Source of the DNA: Methanomicrobia archaeon
GTDB lineage: Archaea; Halobacteriota; Syntropharchaeia; Alkanophagales; Methanospirareceae
Direction: 5' to 3'
Assembly: GCA_016930255.1 (NCBI GenBank)
Contig: JAFGHB010000018.1
Location: 1-33,252 of the forward strand
DNA length: 33,252 nucleotides
Within the stretch, counting starts at the first letter, position 1. Every line of letters starts with the position of its first letter. The notes under the pieces are model-generated. The model made no database searches, was not told the DNA's origin, and saw only the letters and a program-made list of their open reading frames with translations. The position numbers and the translations under genes were made by a program. Positions 25,821 to 33,252 of this stretch are shown piece by piece.

Positions 25821-25894
25821 GGTTGCGTAATGTTATGTATGCATATCACGGTGGTTAGTTGTGCTCATACGTGATGTGAGGTGAAGTGTATATA

Positions 25895-26965
25895 ATGCAG
25901 AAGCTCGCTACGAAAAAAGCAGCACGGGAGAAGATCGGGCTTCCTCCGGGGACGCTCGTCCATGTGGGCGAGAAGAAGGCCGAAAAGATACGGATTAGCA
26001 TTATTGACTATGATGAAGCGCACGTTGAAGAGAAGGAAGCGAAAACCGTTGAAGAATGCTTCCCTTTTAAGGATAAGCCCACGGTAACCTGGATCAACGT
26101 TGACGGCCTCCACGAGGTGGGCGTCATCGAGCAACTCGGCGCTCATTTCGGCATGCACCCGCTGCTGCTCGAGGATATTCTGCATACCGAGCAGCGTCCG
26201 AAGCTGGAGGATTTCGGCGCGTATCTCTTCGTCGTTTTGAAGATGCTCTATTTCGAGGAAGGGACACGCAAAATCTTGGCAGAGCAGGTTAGCCTGATCC
26301 TCGGCTCGGATTTCGTCATCTCGTTCCAGGAGCGGGAAGGCGACGTCTTCAAATATGTACGCGAACGGATCCGGAATAGTAAAGGTCGAATCCGCAAGGT
26401 GGGCGCGGACTATCTCGCGTACGCGTTGATCGATGCGATCGTTGACAACTATTTCATCATCTTGGAGAAGCTGGGCGAGACGATCGAGGTGATGGAGGAG
26501 GAGTTGGTGACGAATCCAATGCCCGATACGTTGCAGACCATTCACCATCTGAAACGCGAGCTGATCTATCTGAGAAAATCCGTATGGCCGCTGCGTGAGG
26601 TGATCAGTGCTCTGGATCGCGGTGAGTCGCCGCTGATACAGGAATCGACCGGTGTGTACCTGCGGGATCTCTATGACCACACCATCCAGGTCATTGATTC
26701 CGTCGAGACGTTCCGGGACATGGTCGCCGGGATGCTCGATATCTACCTGTCAAGCGTGAGCAACAAGATGAACGAGGTGATGAAGGTCTTGACGATCATT
26801 GCCACCATATTTATCCCGTTGACGTTCATCGCGGGCATCTACGGCATGAATTTCGACTACATGCCGGAACTCGGCTGGCGGTGGGGCTATCCGGCCGTCT
26901 GGTTCGTGATGTGTGCGATTCTCATTACGATGATCGTCTACTTCAGGCGGAGGAAGTGGTTGTGA
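25895..26965 (+). CDS. corA: CorA-type magnesium/divalent cation channel
   Basis: A 356-residue CorA family protein. It has a large cytosolic N-terminal domain and long stalk helix, then two C-terminal membrane helices with the pore signature GMN in 'FIAGIYGMNFDYMPEL' near residue 317. It imports Mg2+ (or Co2+/Ni2+) as a pentamer. The ATG at 25895 is preferred because GAGGTGA lies 11 nt upstream; a GTG at 25886 would be too close. The unknown 383-residue gene follows 32 nt later. Confidence 0.95.
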   Translation: MQKLATKKAAREKIGLPPGTLVHVGEKKAEKIRISIIDYDEAHVEEKEAKTVEECFPFKDKPTVTWINVDGLHEVGVIEQLGAHFGMHPLLLEDILHTEQRPKLEDFGAYLFVVLKMLYFEEGTRKILAEQVSLILGSDFVISFQEREGDVFKYVRERIRNSKGRIRKVGADYLAYALIDAIVDNYFIILEKLGETIEVMEEELVTNPMPDTLQTIHHLKRELIYLRKSVWPLREVISALDRGESPLIQESTGVYLRDLYDHTIQVIDSVETFRDMVAGMLDIYLSSVSNKMNEVMKVLTIIATIFIPLTFIAGIYGMNFDYMPELGWRWGYPAVWFVMCAILITMIVYFRRRKWL

Positions 26966-26997
26966 GTGCGTAGGCTTCTGTAGGTGATAGGATTTCT

Positions 26998-28149
26998 ATG
27001 AAGAAAATCGAAATGGTGGATCATACAAGATTAGAGCAATTGTTGATGGATGGTTACGTTGTAGTTGGACCTGTACTACATCTTTCGCGTATTAGACCCG
27101 AGGCAATCGACAAGATGGGGACTAAAACCCTCATAATGCTCAGACATCCATCTACTGGTCATCGGGTTAAAATGCTCACATCGGATGAACGTGCTATCGA
27201 AAGAGCCAAAAATCAGCGTCATTACCAAGAAGAGCCAATCGGTACCCTCGTCCACATAATTTGCGTTGCTCTTAGAGGTAGATCATTAAAGCATCGTGTT
27301 TTTCACTTAGATCAACTTGTAACCAGCCTAAATGGTTACTCGGGATGGGAGTTTAGGTTGGGAGACGTTGTTGGAACATTTGAAGTCGATATCAGGATTG
27401 AATCAACTGACCGGGCTGAAGCTGAAAAAGCTGTTGATAGCTTGCAAACTCTCTTGGATTATCTTTCGGTGCTTTTACAAGTCGGATTTCATATTCAACA
27501 TTGCCATTATGCATTAATCCCCCGTTTTGGACCGACTATTTTAGCTGATCCTGAAGAAACAATGCTCCCTTTGATAACTACTGACGAAATTGATACCACA
27601 GCAGCCACTGTTTCGTCTGATTTGACTAAAGCTACGGCTGGCGGTTTGAATAAAGCCTATATCGGGTGTACCATGCCTAGCCGCCTTTCAATGCTCTGGG
27701 CAGCTGTGGAGCACGTATTTCGTGTTAAGCCTGAACAACTGCTTACAAATGATGAAGTAGAAAATCTACTTACCTATGCAGAGGGAATCGAAAGCCTTGA
27801 AAGTAATATTGAACGGCTGGAAAAGCTTAAAAAGGTATATTTGGACTTTGATGAAGAAACTAAAGATCCTAAAGAAGAAATTTTGGAGAAAATTAAAGAA
27901 ACACTTTTGGACCCTAATCGATTATCCCTCATTAACCGGAACAAACGCATGGCCTATGCCATTGCGCCCATTATGGATATTAGTGTACAGGACGCTTATT
28001 CGAAAGTACGCACTGCTTCGCAACTGCGCGGAAAACACCTACACCAACTTTCAACAGAAGACTCGGAAAAATTGGAAGCTTCCGAGGAATTCTTGCAGGA
28101 GGCACTGTTACAGTATTTGGCACAGCAAAAAGAGACCCTAAAAGTGTGA
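26998..28149 (+). CDS. Protein of unknown function, possible HEPN-type C-terminal region
   Basis: A 383-residue soluble protein, not assigned to a family with confidence. The N-terminal 240 residues are mixed alpha/beta; residues about 255-305 are Lys/Glu-rich helices with coiled-coil character. The C-terminal region reads 'YSKVRTASQLRGKHLHQLS' and contains R-x4-H (R344...H349), the arrangement of the RNase motif of HEPN domains; the RLRSxxVHG-like context resembles Apea-type HEPN proteins. HEPN proteins often act in defence or toxin-antitoxin systems. The gene looks A+T-richer than corA and the helicase around it, consistent with transfer. The HEPN assignment is tentative. Confidence 0.6.
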   Translation: MKKIEMVDHTRLEQLLMDGYVVVGPVLHLSRIRPEAIDKMGTKTLIMLRHPSTGHRVKMLTSDERAIERAKNQRHYQEEPIGTLVHIICVALRGRSLKHRVFHLDQLVTSLNGYSGWEFRLGDVVGTFEVDIRIESTDRAEAEKAVDSLQTLLDYLSVLLQVGFHIQHCHYALIPRFGPTILADPEETMLPLITTDEIDTTAATVSSDLTKATAGGLNKAYIGCTMPSRLSMLWAAVEHVFRVKPEQLLTNDEVENLLTYAEGIESLESNIERLEKLKKVYLDFDEETKDPKEEILEKIKETLLDPNRLSLINRNKRMAYAIAPIMDISVQDAYSKVRTASQLRGKHLHQLSTEDSEKLEASEEFLQEALLQYLAQQKETLKV

Positions 28150-28245
28150 AAGATCAGCAATAAATTTTAAAATCAAAATATCACCCGTACCAAACTAACG
28201 AGTATCCTTGGATTCTTCTTTATCATCTCTTTCAAAAATGCACGT

Positions 28246-30237
28246 TCACTGTACTACCCGTTTATACGCGTCCCGGTCCTTCGCCGACTCGATCAGCCGC
28301 CGGTAGCAGCCGTCGTGTTCAAGAGTCGTGGAATCACCGATTAAAACTAACTTCCGCTTCGCGCGCGTGATAGAGACGTTAAGCCGTCTCAAATCTCTGA
28401 GGAAGCCTATTTCACCTCTTTTGTTACTCCTCACAAACGATACGATAACGACCTCCTTCTCCCTGCCCTGGAAGCCATCGACCGTCTTTATCTCCAAACC
28501 TTCTACCCGGAGCAGTGTCTTCATGAGTGATACCTGATCGTCATAGGGCGAGATAACCGCGATTTCTTCCGGCGGTACACGCAGGCTTAGCAGGCGTTCT
28601 GCGATATCGCGTACCAATCGCGCTTCACCGATGTTCTCTTTCGAGGTCGAGCCTCTTCTCGTGCGCTCTGCGAACTCGTCACTGCCCTGCGTGTCGATGA
28701 ACAGAAACGGCTTGAGATCGTCATCCTCAAGCTCCGCCAGTTTCGATTCCTGAAGTATATCCAGAAGATTCCGCCGTTTCACGTCTTCATACGCACGCAA
28801 TTGGCCGTTATAAAACTCCTTATTCGGGAACGCCTCTATCTCCTCGTTCATGCGGTACTGGACTTCGAGCATCGCCCGTATCCGATCGCCGTACAACTGC
28901 AGAAGCCGCTCGAATAAGCTCCTGCCCAAGCCGCCGCGCTCCGCTTCCTCGTTCAGGACCGTCGGTGGCAGTTGCTTGTGATCGCCCGCCATGATGAACC
29001 GCTTCGCCTTGAGCACCGGTATCAAAGCAGACGGCTCCGTCGACTGCGTCGCTTCATCGATAACCGCGAAATCGAACTTCGCGCCTTTCAGTATCTCGGA
29101 ACCCGCCGTGCTGTTCGTCGCGCACACCACTTCCGCATCCTCGATGACACTTCGTATCGCGCTCTCCTCCAGCTCACGCGCCATGCCGAATAATTTGTCC
29201 ACCCGCTGCTTCACCACCAGCCATTTCCGCATGCCATTCAGCTTCTTCGCGGGTATGCCCCGTGTCGGCCTTCCCTGGCGTGCAAGCTGCATTATCGCTT
29301 CGTCACTCAAACCCCGTCGCCACCGCATCTCCGGCACGACGAACCCGCTCATACGCTCCTTCAGCTCGTACGCGCGCTCACGAAGCTCCTGTGCCTTTAT
29401 GTAGTCGGAATCGCCCTGAACCAGATAATCCAGGCTCCTGCGCCGTAACGACGGGATGACACGAGCAGGATGCCCTATTCGCACCACGTTCACATCGAGC
29501 TTGTCCAGGCGCTCGACCAGGTTATCTACCGCCACATTCGAGTCCGCAGCCGCTAAAATCGTGTAGTTTCGCTTGACGAGTTGTAATATCAGCTCTATGC
29601 AGGTGATCGTCTTGCCCGTGCCCGGCGGTCCATGGATGAGGAAAAAATCCCGTGCCGCCAAGCATCGCAAGACTGCCTCCTGCTGGCTTTCGTTCAGTGC
29701 CTCATTACAGAATTCGATCGCCTTCAGCGCGGTAAACTCCGGCGAGGTGGTACCGAGCAATTTATCCTTGCGCCGTCTCGGCAGCCGTTTGAATTTATTC
29801 AACGCTTCTATCATCCTCTGAAACGTGATGTCATTGATAAACAGGTCTATTCGGAGATCTTTGCGGTACACAAAGCCCGGCGGTGCGTCGTCAAACGCGA
29901 CCGTAATGGCATACAAAGTCTTCTCCGCAACCGTCCCCGTCGGATTATCGTCATCCCACGGTGCCGTGCCCGCCTTACTCACCAGAACGAGATCGCCAAC
30001 CTCTATCTCGCTCTCCGGCAACGTCAAACCCGAGTTTTGCTTTCGAAATCGCACCAAGTGCTTCCCGCCCAGGCCCAGGTCTTGCGATTTACCCCGCATC
30101 CCCAGAAACGCTCTGCCCTTTGCCTCGCGTTCCCGAGCGCTCAGCCGTCGCATCTCCTCCTCATGCTGCCGCATCTGCTCCTCGCGTTCCAACTCCACGA
30201 GTTCGATGAAATGTCTGACGTATTCGTGCTCGTTCAT
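28246..30237 (-). CDS. Superfamily 1 helicase, Upf1/IGHMBP2-like
   Basis: A 663-residue SF1B helicase. A beta-barrel-like N-terminal region (with 'EIEVGDLVLVSK') precedes motif I GPPGTGKT near residue 205, motif II 'FAVIDEATQSTEPS', motif III 'IMAGDHKQLPPTV', motif V-like 'IKTVDGFQGREKEVVIVSFVRSN' and motif VI 'LNVSITRAKRKLVLIG'. It should unwind DNA or RNA 5'-to-3' using ATP. All motifs look intact. It is monocistronic, convergent with the HEPN-like gene and divergent from the TIR-like gene. Confidence 0.93.
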   Translation of the reverse strand: MNEHEYVRHFIELVELEREEQMRQHEEEMRRLSAREREAKGRAFLGMRGKSQDLGLGGKHLVRFRKQNSGLTLPESEIEVGDLVLVSKAGTAPWDDDNPTGTVAEKTLYAITVAFDDAPPGFVYRKDLRIDLFINDITFQRMIEALNKFKRLPRRRKDKLLGTTSPEFTALKAIEFCNEALNESQQEAVLRCLAARDFFLIHGPPGTGKTITCIELILQLVKRNYTILAAADSNVAVDNLVERLDKLDVNVVRIGHPARVIPSLRRRSLDYLVQGDSDYIKAQELRERAYELKERMSGFVVPEMRWRRGLSDEAIMQLARQGRPTRGIPAKKLNGMRKWLVVKQRVDKLFGMARELEESAIRSVIEDAEVVCATNSTAGSEILKGAKFDFAVIDEATQSTEPSALIPVLKAKRFIMAGDHKQLPPTVLNEEAERGGLGRSLFERLLQLYGDRIRAMLEVQYRMNEEIEAFPNKEFYNGQLRAYEDVKRRNLLDILQESKLAELEDDDLKPFLFIDTQGSDEFAERTRRGSTSKENIGEARLVRDIAERLLSLRVPPEEIAVISPYDDQVSLMKTLLRVEGLEIKTVDGFQGREKEVVIVSFVRSNKRGEIGFLRDLRRLNVSITRAKRKLVLIGDSTTLEHDGCYRRLIESAKDRDAYKRVVQ

Positions 30238-30394
30238 TGCTTCCTTCTCGCTCGCACTGCCTACTATTACATAAGACGTGATACAGATAACTTCGAGAGA
30301 CTAGAGAAATCAACGCGGACGATTCCGGGGATGCGAATCGGTCACGGGTATAGAGGCGTAGCGAAAAATGGAAAATTTTAAATAGCGAAAAAAA

Positions 30395-30413
30395 TTTAGT
30401 ACTAACTACTAAA
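30395..30413 (+). promoter_or_regulatory. Inverted-repeat operator of the TIR-like gene
   Basis: TTTAGTA (30395-30401) and TACTAAA (30407-30413) form a perfect 7-bp inverted repeat with 5 nt between. It lies just downstream of a TATA-like TTTTAAATA (30376-30384), where a transcript start near 30405 is expected, and 15 nt before the ATG. A repressor bound here would block initiation. Confidence 0.6.
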
Positions 30414-30428
30414 CGAGAAGGCGCGCGT

Positions 30429-31331
30429 ATGGATCTAAAAGACTGTTTTGTAATAATGCCCTTTTCAACCACGGCCTCTCATACAGAAGACGAGTGGACA
30501 GCGATTTTTGAGGAGCTCTTTAAACCTGCATGGACTGAGTTCGTGGTTGATTGCTATAGAATAAAGGTACCCAGAGGTTCGATTACGAAAAGCATTATTG
30601 AGAAGTTATATGGTGCCTCAATGGTTTTCGCTGATTTAACCGATTCGAATCCCAATGTGATGTATGAGTTAGGTGTTCGCCATACCTTTAGAAAGCCGTC
30701 AATCATGGTTAAAGAACATAATAGCACAATTCCGTTTGACGTCAGTGATTATGCGATCTTCGAATATGAGAAAACACCTGAAGGATTAGCTGATTTAAAA
30801 GATCATATTCGTGCAGTCATTCAGAATATTGAGCAATTCCCAAATAAGTGTGATAATCCTGTGTGGGATTTCCTTCAAGTGAGTGAATTCATTGTTGATT
30901 ATCACTGGAATAAGGAAACCATCAGGAAATTAGAGGCAATAAAGGAAGAGTTAGAAAGTAACTTAGAGAAATGTGATGGTCTTCTGGATGAGCTCAAGAA
31001 CATCAAAATATTAGGGACCCCAAATTATAACCCAACGGATGACGTTAACCGCGTAAGATTAGAGAGGGCAATGGAATGCTTCTTCCCCACTATACGAAGC
31101 GACGCAATAACACATTTGAAGGTAACGCGATATGTCAATTTCCCCAAAGATGACTGGATTGCCTTTGATAAAATCGATAATTTCTATAAATGGTGTCAAT
31201 TCTTCTCGAGTAATTTAGGCACGTATGAACTCGATGAAGCGGAGAAGGAGATAATAAAAAAGAAGAGGCGACTACTAAGAGAAGGTTTGAAGATCATTGA
31301 TAATCGAATTTCAGAATTAGAATCGAAATGA
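30429..31331 (+). CDS. TIR-like / nucleoside 2-deoxyribosyltransferase-like protein
   Basis: A 300-residue soluble protein. The N-terminal 130 residues show 'CFVIMPFS', 'MVFADLTDSNPNVMYELGVRH' and 'IPFDVSDY', a pattern found in TIR-like and deoxyribosyltransferase-like domains; the Glu of YELG (residue 80) matches their catalytic Glu. Such domains cleave NAD or nucleotides and are common effectors in antiviral systems. The C-terminal half is helical ('LEAIKEELESNLEKCDGLLDEL') and may sense or oligomerise. It has its own promoter and an operator-like repeat. No partner gene of a known system is adjacent, so a defence role is inference. Confidence 0.75.
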   Translation: MDLKDCFVIMPFSTTASHTEDEWTAIFEELFKPAWTEFVVDCYRIKVPRGSITKSIIEKLYGASMVFADLTDSNPNVMYELGVRHTFRKPSIMVKEHNSTIPFDVSDYAIFEYEKTPEGLADLKDHIRAVIQNIEQFPNKCDNPVWDFLQVSEFIVDYHWNKETIRKLEAIKEELESNLEKCDGLLDELKNIKILGTPNYNPTDDVNRVRLERAMECFFPTIRSDAITHLKVTRYVNFPKDDWIAFDKIDNFYKWCQFFSSNLGTYELDEAEKEIIKKKRRLLREGLKIIDNRISELESK

Positions 31332-31684
31332 TCATGTATCGCATCGATACCCTCCCCGCTGCCGTACCCTTCGTGTGAGGTTTCATCTTGCTCGCGGCCC
31401 GCGCGTGAACGGCAGACACCAAGCAAGATGGGGGATTTATCGCGATATATATATGCAGCCTACGGTGATACAAACAGGTAGAAAATGAGGAATAAGATGA
31501 CCTAACACATTGGCTCGTTGCTTGGTGCGGAAGGTGCAGCTCTTTGTTATCGTACCATTTGCGTCGAGGGTGCAGGTAGGTTCGCTTTCTTTAGCTCTAC
31601 AGGACACAGGTAGCGAAACTCTCCTCACCATTCGGATTTTTTAGTGTGTCGGTTAGACGGTCGTATGAGAAGGAAGGCATTACG
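31332..31684. other. Intergenic region with a large hairpin
   Basis: CATCTTGCT (31384-31392) and AGCAAGATG (31422-31430) form a perfect 9-bp inverted repeat enclosing a CGCG/CGCG hairpin at 31393-31403. It may be a terminator-like or structured RNA element. A TATATATATA stretch near 31446-31455 could be the promoter of the AlkD-like gene, giving a long leader. No gene is supported. Confidence 0.5.
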
Positions 31685-32380
31685 ATGGCTGAGGGAACGC
31701 GGTATAGCGAAATTCTGGATAGACTGAAAGCCTTATCCGATCCAAAAGCCGTAGAGGGTATGGCACGGTTTGGAATCACCCCGGAAAACACCTACGGCGT
31801 CTCAATTCCAAATCTGCGGAAGATTGCTAAGGAACTAGGGACCGATCATCACCTCGCGCAAGAACTGTGGTCGTCCGGCATACACGAGGCAAAAATACTC
31901 GCGAGCATGATTGACGATCCCGAAGAGGTTACAGAAGTGCAGATGGAGCGCTGGATAAAAGACTTCGATTCCTGGGACATCTGCGACCAGTGCTGCAGCA
32001 ATCTCTTCGACAAAACCGATCTTGCGTATCAGAAAGCGGTTGAATGGAGTGCACAGGAGGAGGAATTCGTCAAGCGAGCTGGATTTGTCTTGATGGCTGC
32101 GTTAGCGGTGCACGATAAGAAGGCAGAAGATAGAGCATTCTTGCAGTTCTTACCTTTGATCAAACGCGAATCCACTGATGCGAGAAACTTTGTGAAGAAA
32201 GCGGTCAATTGGGCGTTACGTCAAATTGGGAAACGAACTATCGTTTTGAACACAAAGGCGATTGAAACGGCGAAAGAGATCTGGGAGTTCGAAACAAGAA
32301 GCGCACAGTGGATCGCCGCGGATGCATTGCGGGAATTAACCAGCGAAAAGATTCAAAGGAGGTTGCTCCGGCAGAAATAG
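31685..32380 (+). CDS. AlkD-like DNA alkylation repair (HEAT-repeat) protein
   Basis: A 231-residue all-helical HEAT-repeat protein of the DNA-alkylation-repair family. Typical features are 'YGVSIPNLRKIAKEL', 'HEAKILASMIDDP', 'WIKDFDSWDICDQCC' and 'NFVKKAVNWALRQIGKR'. AlkD removes bulky or cationic alkylated bases without base flipping. The ATG at 31685 is preferred over an in-frame GTG at 31646 because the added residues look unlike the family and GAAGG lies about 10 nt upstream. Catalytic Trp/Asp residues of the family appear present ('FDSWDICD'). Confidence 0.88.
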   Translation: MAEGTRYSEILDRLKALSDPKAVEGMARFGITPENTYGVSIPNLRKIAKELGTDHHLAQELWSSGIHEAKILASMIDDPEEVTEVQMERWIKDFDSWDICDQCCSNLFDKTDLAYQKAVEWSAQEEEFVKRAGFVLMAALAVHDKKAEDRAFLQFLPLIKRESTDARNFVKKAVNWALRQIGKRTIVLNTKAIETAKEIWEFETRSAQWIAADALRELTSEKIQRRLLRQK

Positions 32381-32478
32381 AGTAGAGGCGCGGCGTCCTC
32401 CAATAACGAAAGAGGGTCTCGAACCTTCCTCATCACACGGAAACTCCAAAGAACTTCTGTACGCTATCGAAACGACGG

Positions 32479-32488
32479 GTATATATAG
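32479..32488 (+). promoter_or_regulatory. TATA box of the PrsW-like gene
   Basis: GTATATATAG about 28 nt before the ATG at 32514 predicts a leaderless or very short-leader message. Confidence 0.55.
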
Positions 32489-32513
32489 CCTAACAACGTA
32501 TGTATAGCTAACC

Positions 32514-33101
32514 ATGGCTGCAGAGCCCGATGAGCAGAAAGTAATAACGCTCCATCGACCGGACTTACGAGAGAAAGTGTTCTTTTTCATCTCAGGGATA
32601 ATCATAAGCGTTCCGTTTACCCTTTACATCGGCTCGTTCACCGACTATTTATGTGCCGTATCGGCGGTATCGCTCTTTTATGCCTCAATATGCACAACCG
32701 CGATCTTCACGCCACTCATCGAGGAATTTGCAAAAGCGTATCCGCTCTTTTATCGCCACGGAGAAACGGAGCGCTCTATCTTTACGCTCGGGTTTCTGGT
32801 GGGGTTAGGATTTGGTATCTCCGAGTTTCTTGTCTACGTATTTGTGTTAGGGACGCCAATACCGATCAGATTGCCGGGGCCGTTCTTCCATGCGGCAAGT
32901 ACCTCAATTACCGCCTACGGCATTGCGATGAAGCGCCCCGTAGGATTTTATCTAATCGCAGTGATGCTCCATTTCGCAAATAACTTCGCCGCATTATTTG
33001 GTGCCGTCTGGTACGTCGGTGGATTTGGCACCGTAATACTATCTTATTTTCTCTCGTGGCATCTCTACCGCAAAACGTCAGATCGGTTCATCGCGTACTA
33101 G
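32514..33101 (+). CDS. PrsW-like intramembrane protease
   Basis: A 195-residue polytopic membrane protein with about six helices. It shows the PrsW pattern: 'PLIEEFAKAYP' (EE...K), 'GLGFGISEFLVY' (second Glu), 'FFHAASTS' and 'VMLHFANNFA' (two conserved His). Members of this superfamily (PrsW/CPBP) cleave membrane proteins such as anti-sigma factors in bacteria; archaeal substrates are unknown. All four signature positions are kept, so it is probably active. Confidence 0.85.
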   Translation: MAAEPDEQKVITLHRPDLREKVFFFISGIIISVPFTLYIGSFTDYLCAVSAVSLFYASICTTAIFTPLIEEFAKAYPLFYRHGETERSIFTLGFLVGLGFGISEFLVYVFVLGTPIPIRLPGPFFHAASTSITAYGIAMKRPVGFYLIAVMLHFANNFAALFGAVWYVGGFGTVILSYFLSWHLYRKTSDRFIAY

Positions 33102-33175
33102 CTCGTAGCACGCCGGAGACGGGGTTCTTTACTTAGATGCTCTAGAGCTAAAGCACGCATTCAACTCAATTATAG

Positions 33176-33252
33176 TCAAAAACCAAACAATTCATACTTA
33201 ACACCCTCGCCTAGAAACCGCTCGATCCAGCCATGTGCGAAACTAAGCCGGG
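33176..33252 (-). CDS. C-terminal end of an unidentified protein (partial at right edge)
   Basis: An open frame enters from the right edge on the minus strand and ends at TGA (33176-33178), giving 24 residues ending in 'WIERFLGEGVKYELFGF', which read like a true protein end. It converges on the PrsW-like gene with about 75 nt between stops. It is too short to name. Confidence 0.4.
   Translation of the reverse strand, partial: RLSFAHGWIERFLGEGVKYELFGF

Noticed and set aside
25865-26680. A 271-codon minus-strand frame
   Set aside because: Antisense shadow of corA, with no recognisable motif.
29632-30381. A 249-codon plus-strand frame
   Set aside because: Antisense to the helicase N-terminus and its upstream region, with Arg/Gln-rich composition typical of shadows.
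1-33252. tRNA, rRNA, insertion sequences or provirus
   Set aside because: No T-loop-like tRNA signature, rRNA segment, transposase, integrase or phage structural gene was recognised by eye; a covariance-model search would be more sensitive.

Overview
The window looks like a chromosomal segment of a motile euryarchaeon. It carries a nearly complete archaellum (archaeal flagellum) operon in the order archaellin-archaellin-FlaD/E-FlaG-FlaF-FlaH-FlaI-FlaJ, TATA boxes about 25-30 nt upstream of many starts (several transcripts look leaderless), GTG/TTG starts, a PrsW-like protein, a UPF0282 metallo-hydrolase, DUF3160 and DUF5658 proteins, and rubrerythrin. The gene order resembles Methanomicrobia-like / Halobacteriota lineages, but the exact taxon cannot be fixed from the sequence alone. 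No tRNA, rRNA, CRISPR array, insertion sequence or provirus was recognised.

Layout. 1-2.7 kb: the tail of a response-regulator receiver domain, a GvpD/KaiC-like ATPase on the minus strand, and two tandem paralogous winged-helix regulators on the minus strand. 2.7-3.5 kb: a long intergenic region with several hairpins, leading into the archaellin promoter. 3.5-12.5 kb: the archaellum operon. It has two archaellins, a terminator-like hairpin, a FlaD/E protein with expanded 24-residue coiled-coil repeats, FlaG and FlaF, a promoter/operator-like gap, then FlaH, FlaI and FlaJ. Two unrecognised genes (an acidic soluble protein and a small membrane protein) follow, translationally coupled to each other. 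A hairpin with a T-tract closes the operon. 12.6-15 kb: a DUF5658 membrane protein, a small unknown protein, and a large surface-anchored protein with calcium-binding repeats.

15-23.3 kb: stress and housekeeping genes. These are rubrerythrin, a nucleoside diphosphate kinase homologue whose catalytic His position is Glu, RidA, two small membrane proteins, a Fic-domain protein with Tyr at the usual His position, ClpB with three direct repeats in front of its promoter, and a UPF0282 hydrolase. 23.3-33.2 kb: a DUF3160 lipoprotein, CorA, an unknown protein with a possible HEPN motif, an Upf1/IGHMBP2-like helicase, a TIR/deoxyribosyltransferase-like protein behind a perfect inverted repeat, an AlkD-like HEAT-repeat protein, a PrsW-like membrane protease, and probably the tail of another gene running off the right edge.

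How the genes fit together. The archaellum genes encode the filament (FlaB), the ring or cytosolic collar (FlaD/E), stator and periplasmic parts (FlaF, FlaG), and the motor (FlaH, FlaI, FlaJ). The prepilin peptidase FlaK and the chemotaxis genes are not in the window; the receiver tail at the left edge is the only signalling remnant. The paralogous winged-helix proteins beside the archaellin promoter are natural candidates for archaellum regulators. The most unusual points are the uncharacterised genes attached to the archaellum operon, the two homologues with altered catalytic His positions, the repeat-expanded FlaD/E, and the putative defence or stress genes (HEPN-like, TIR-like) on the right.
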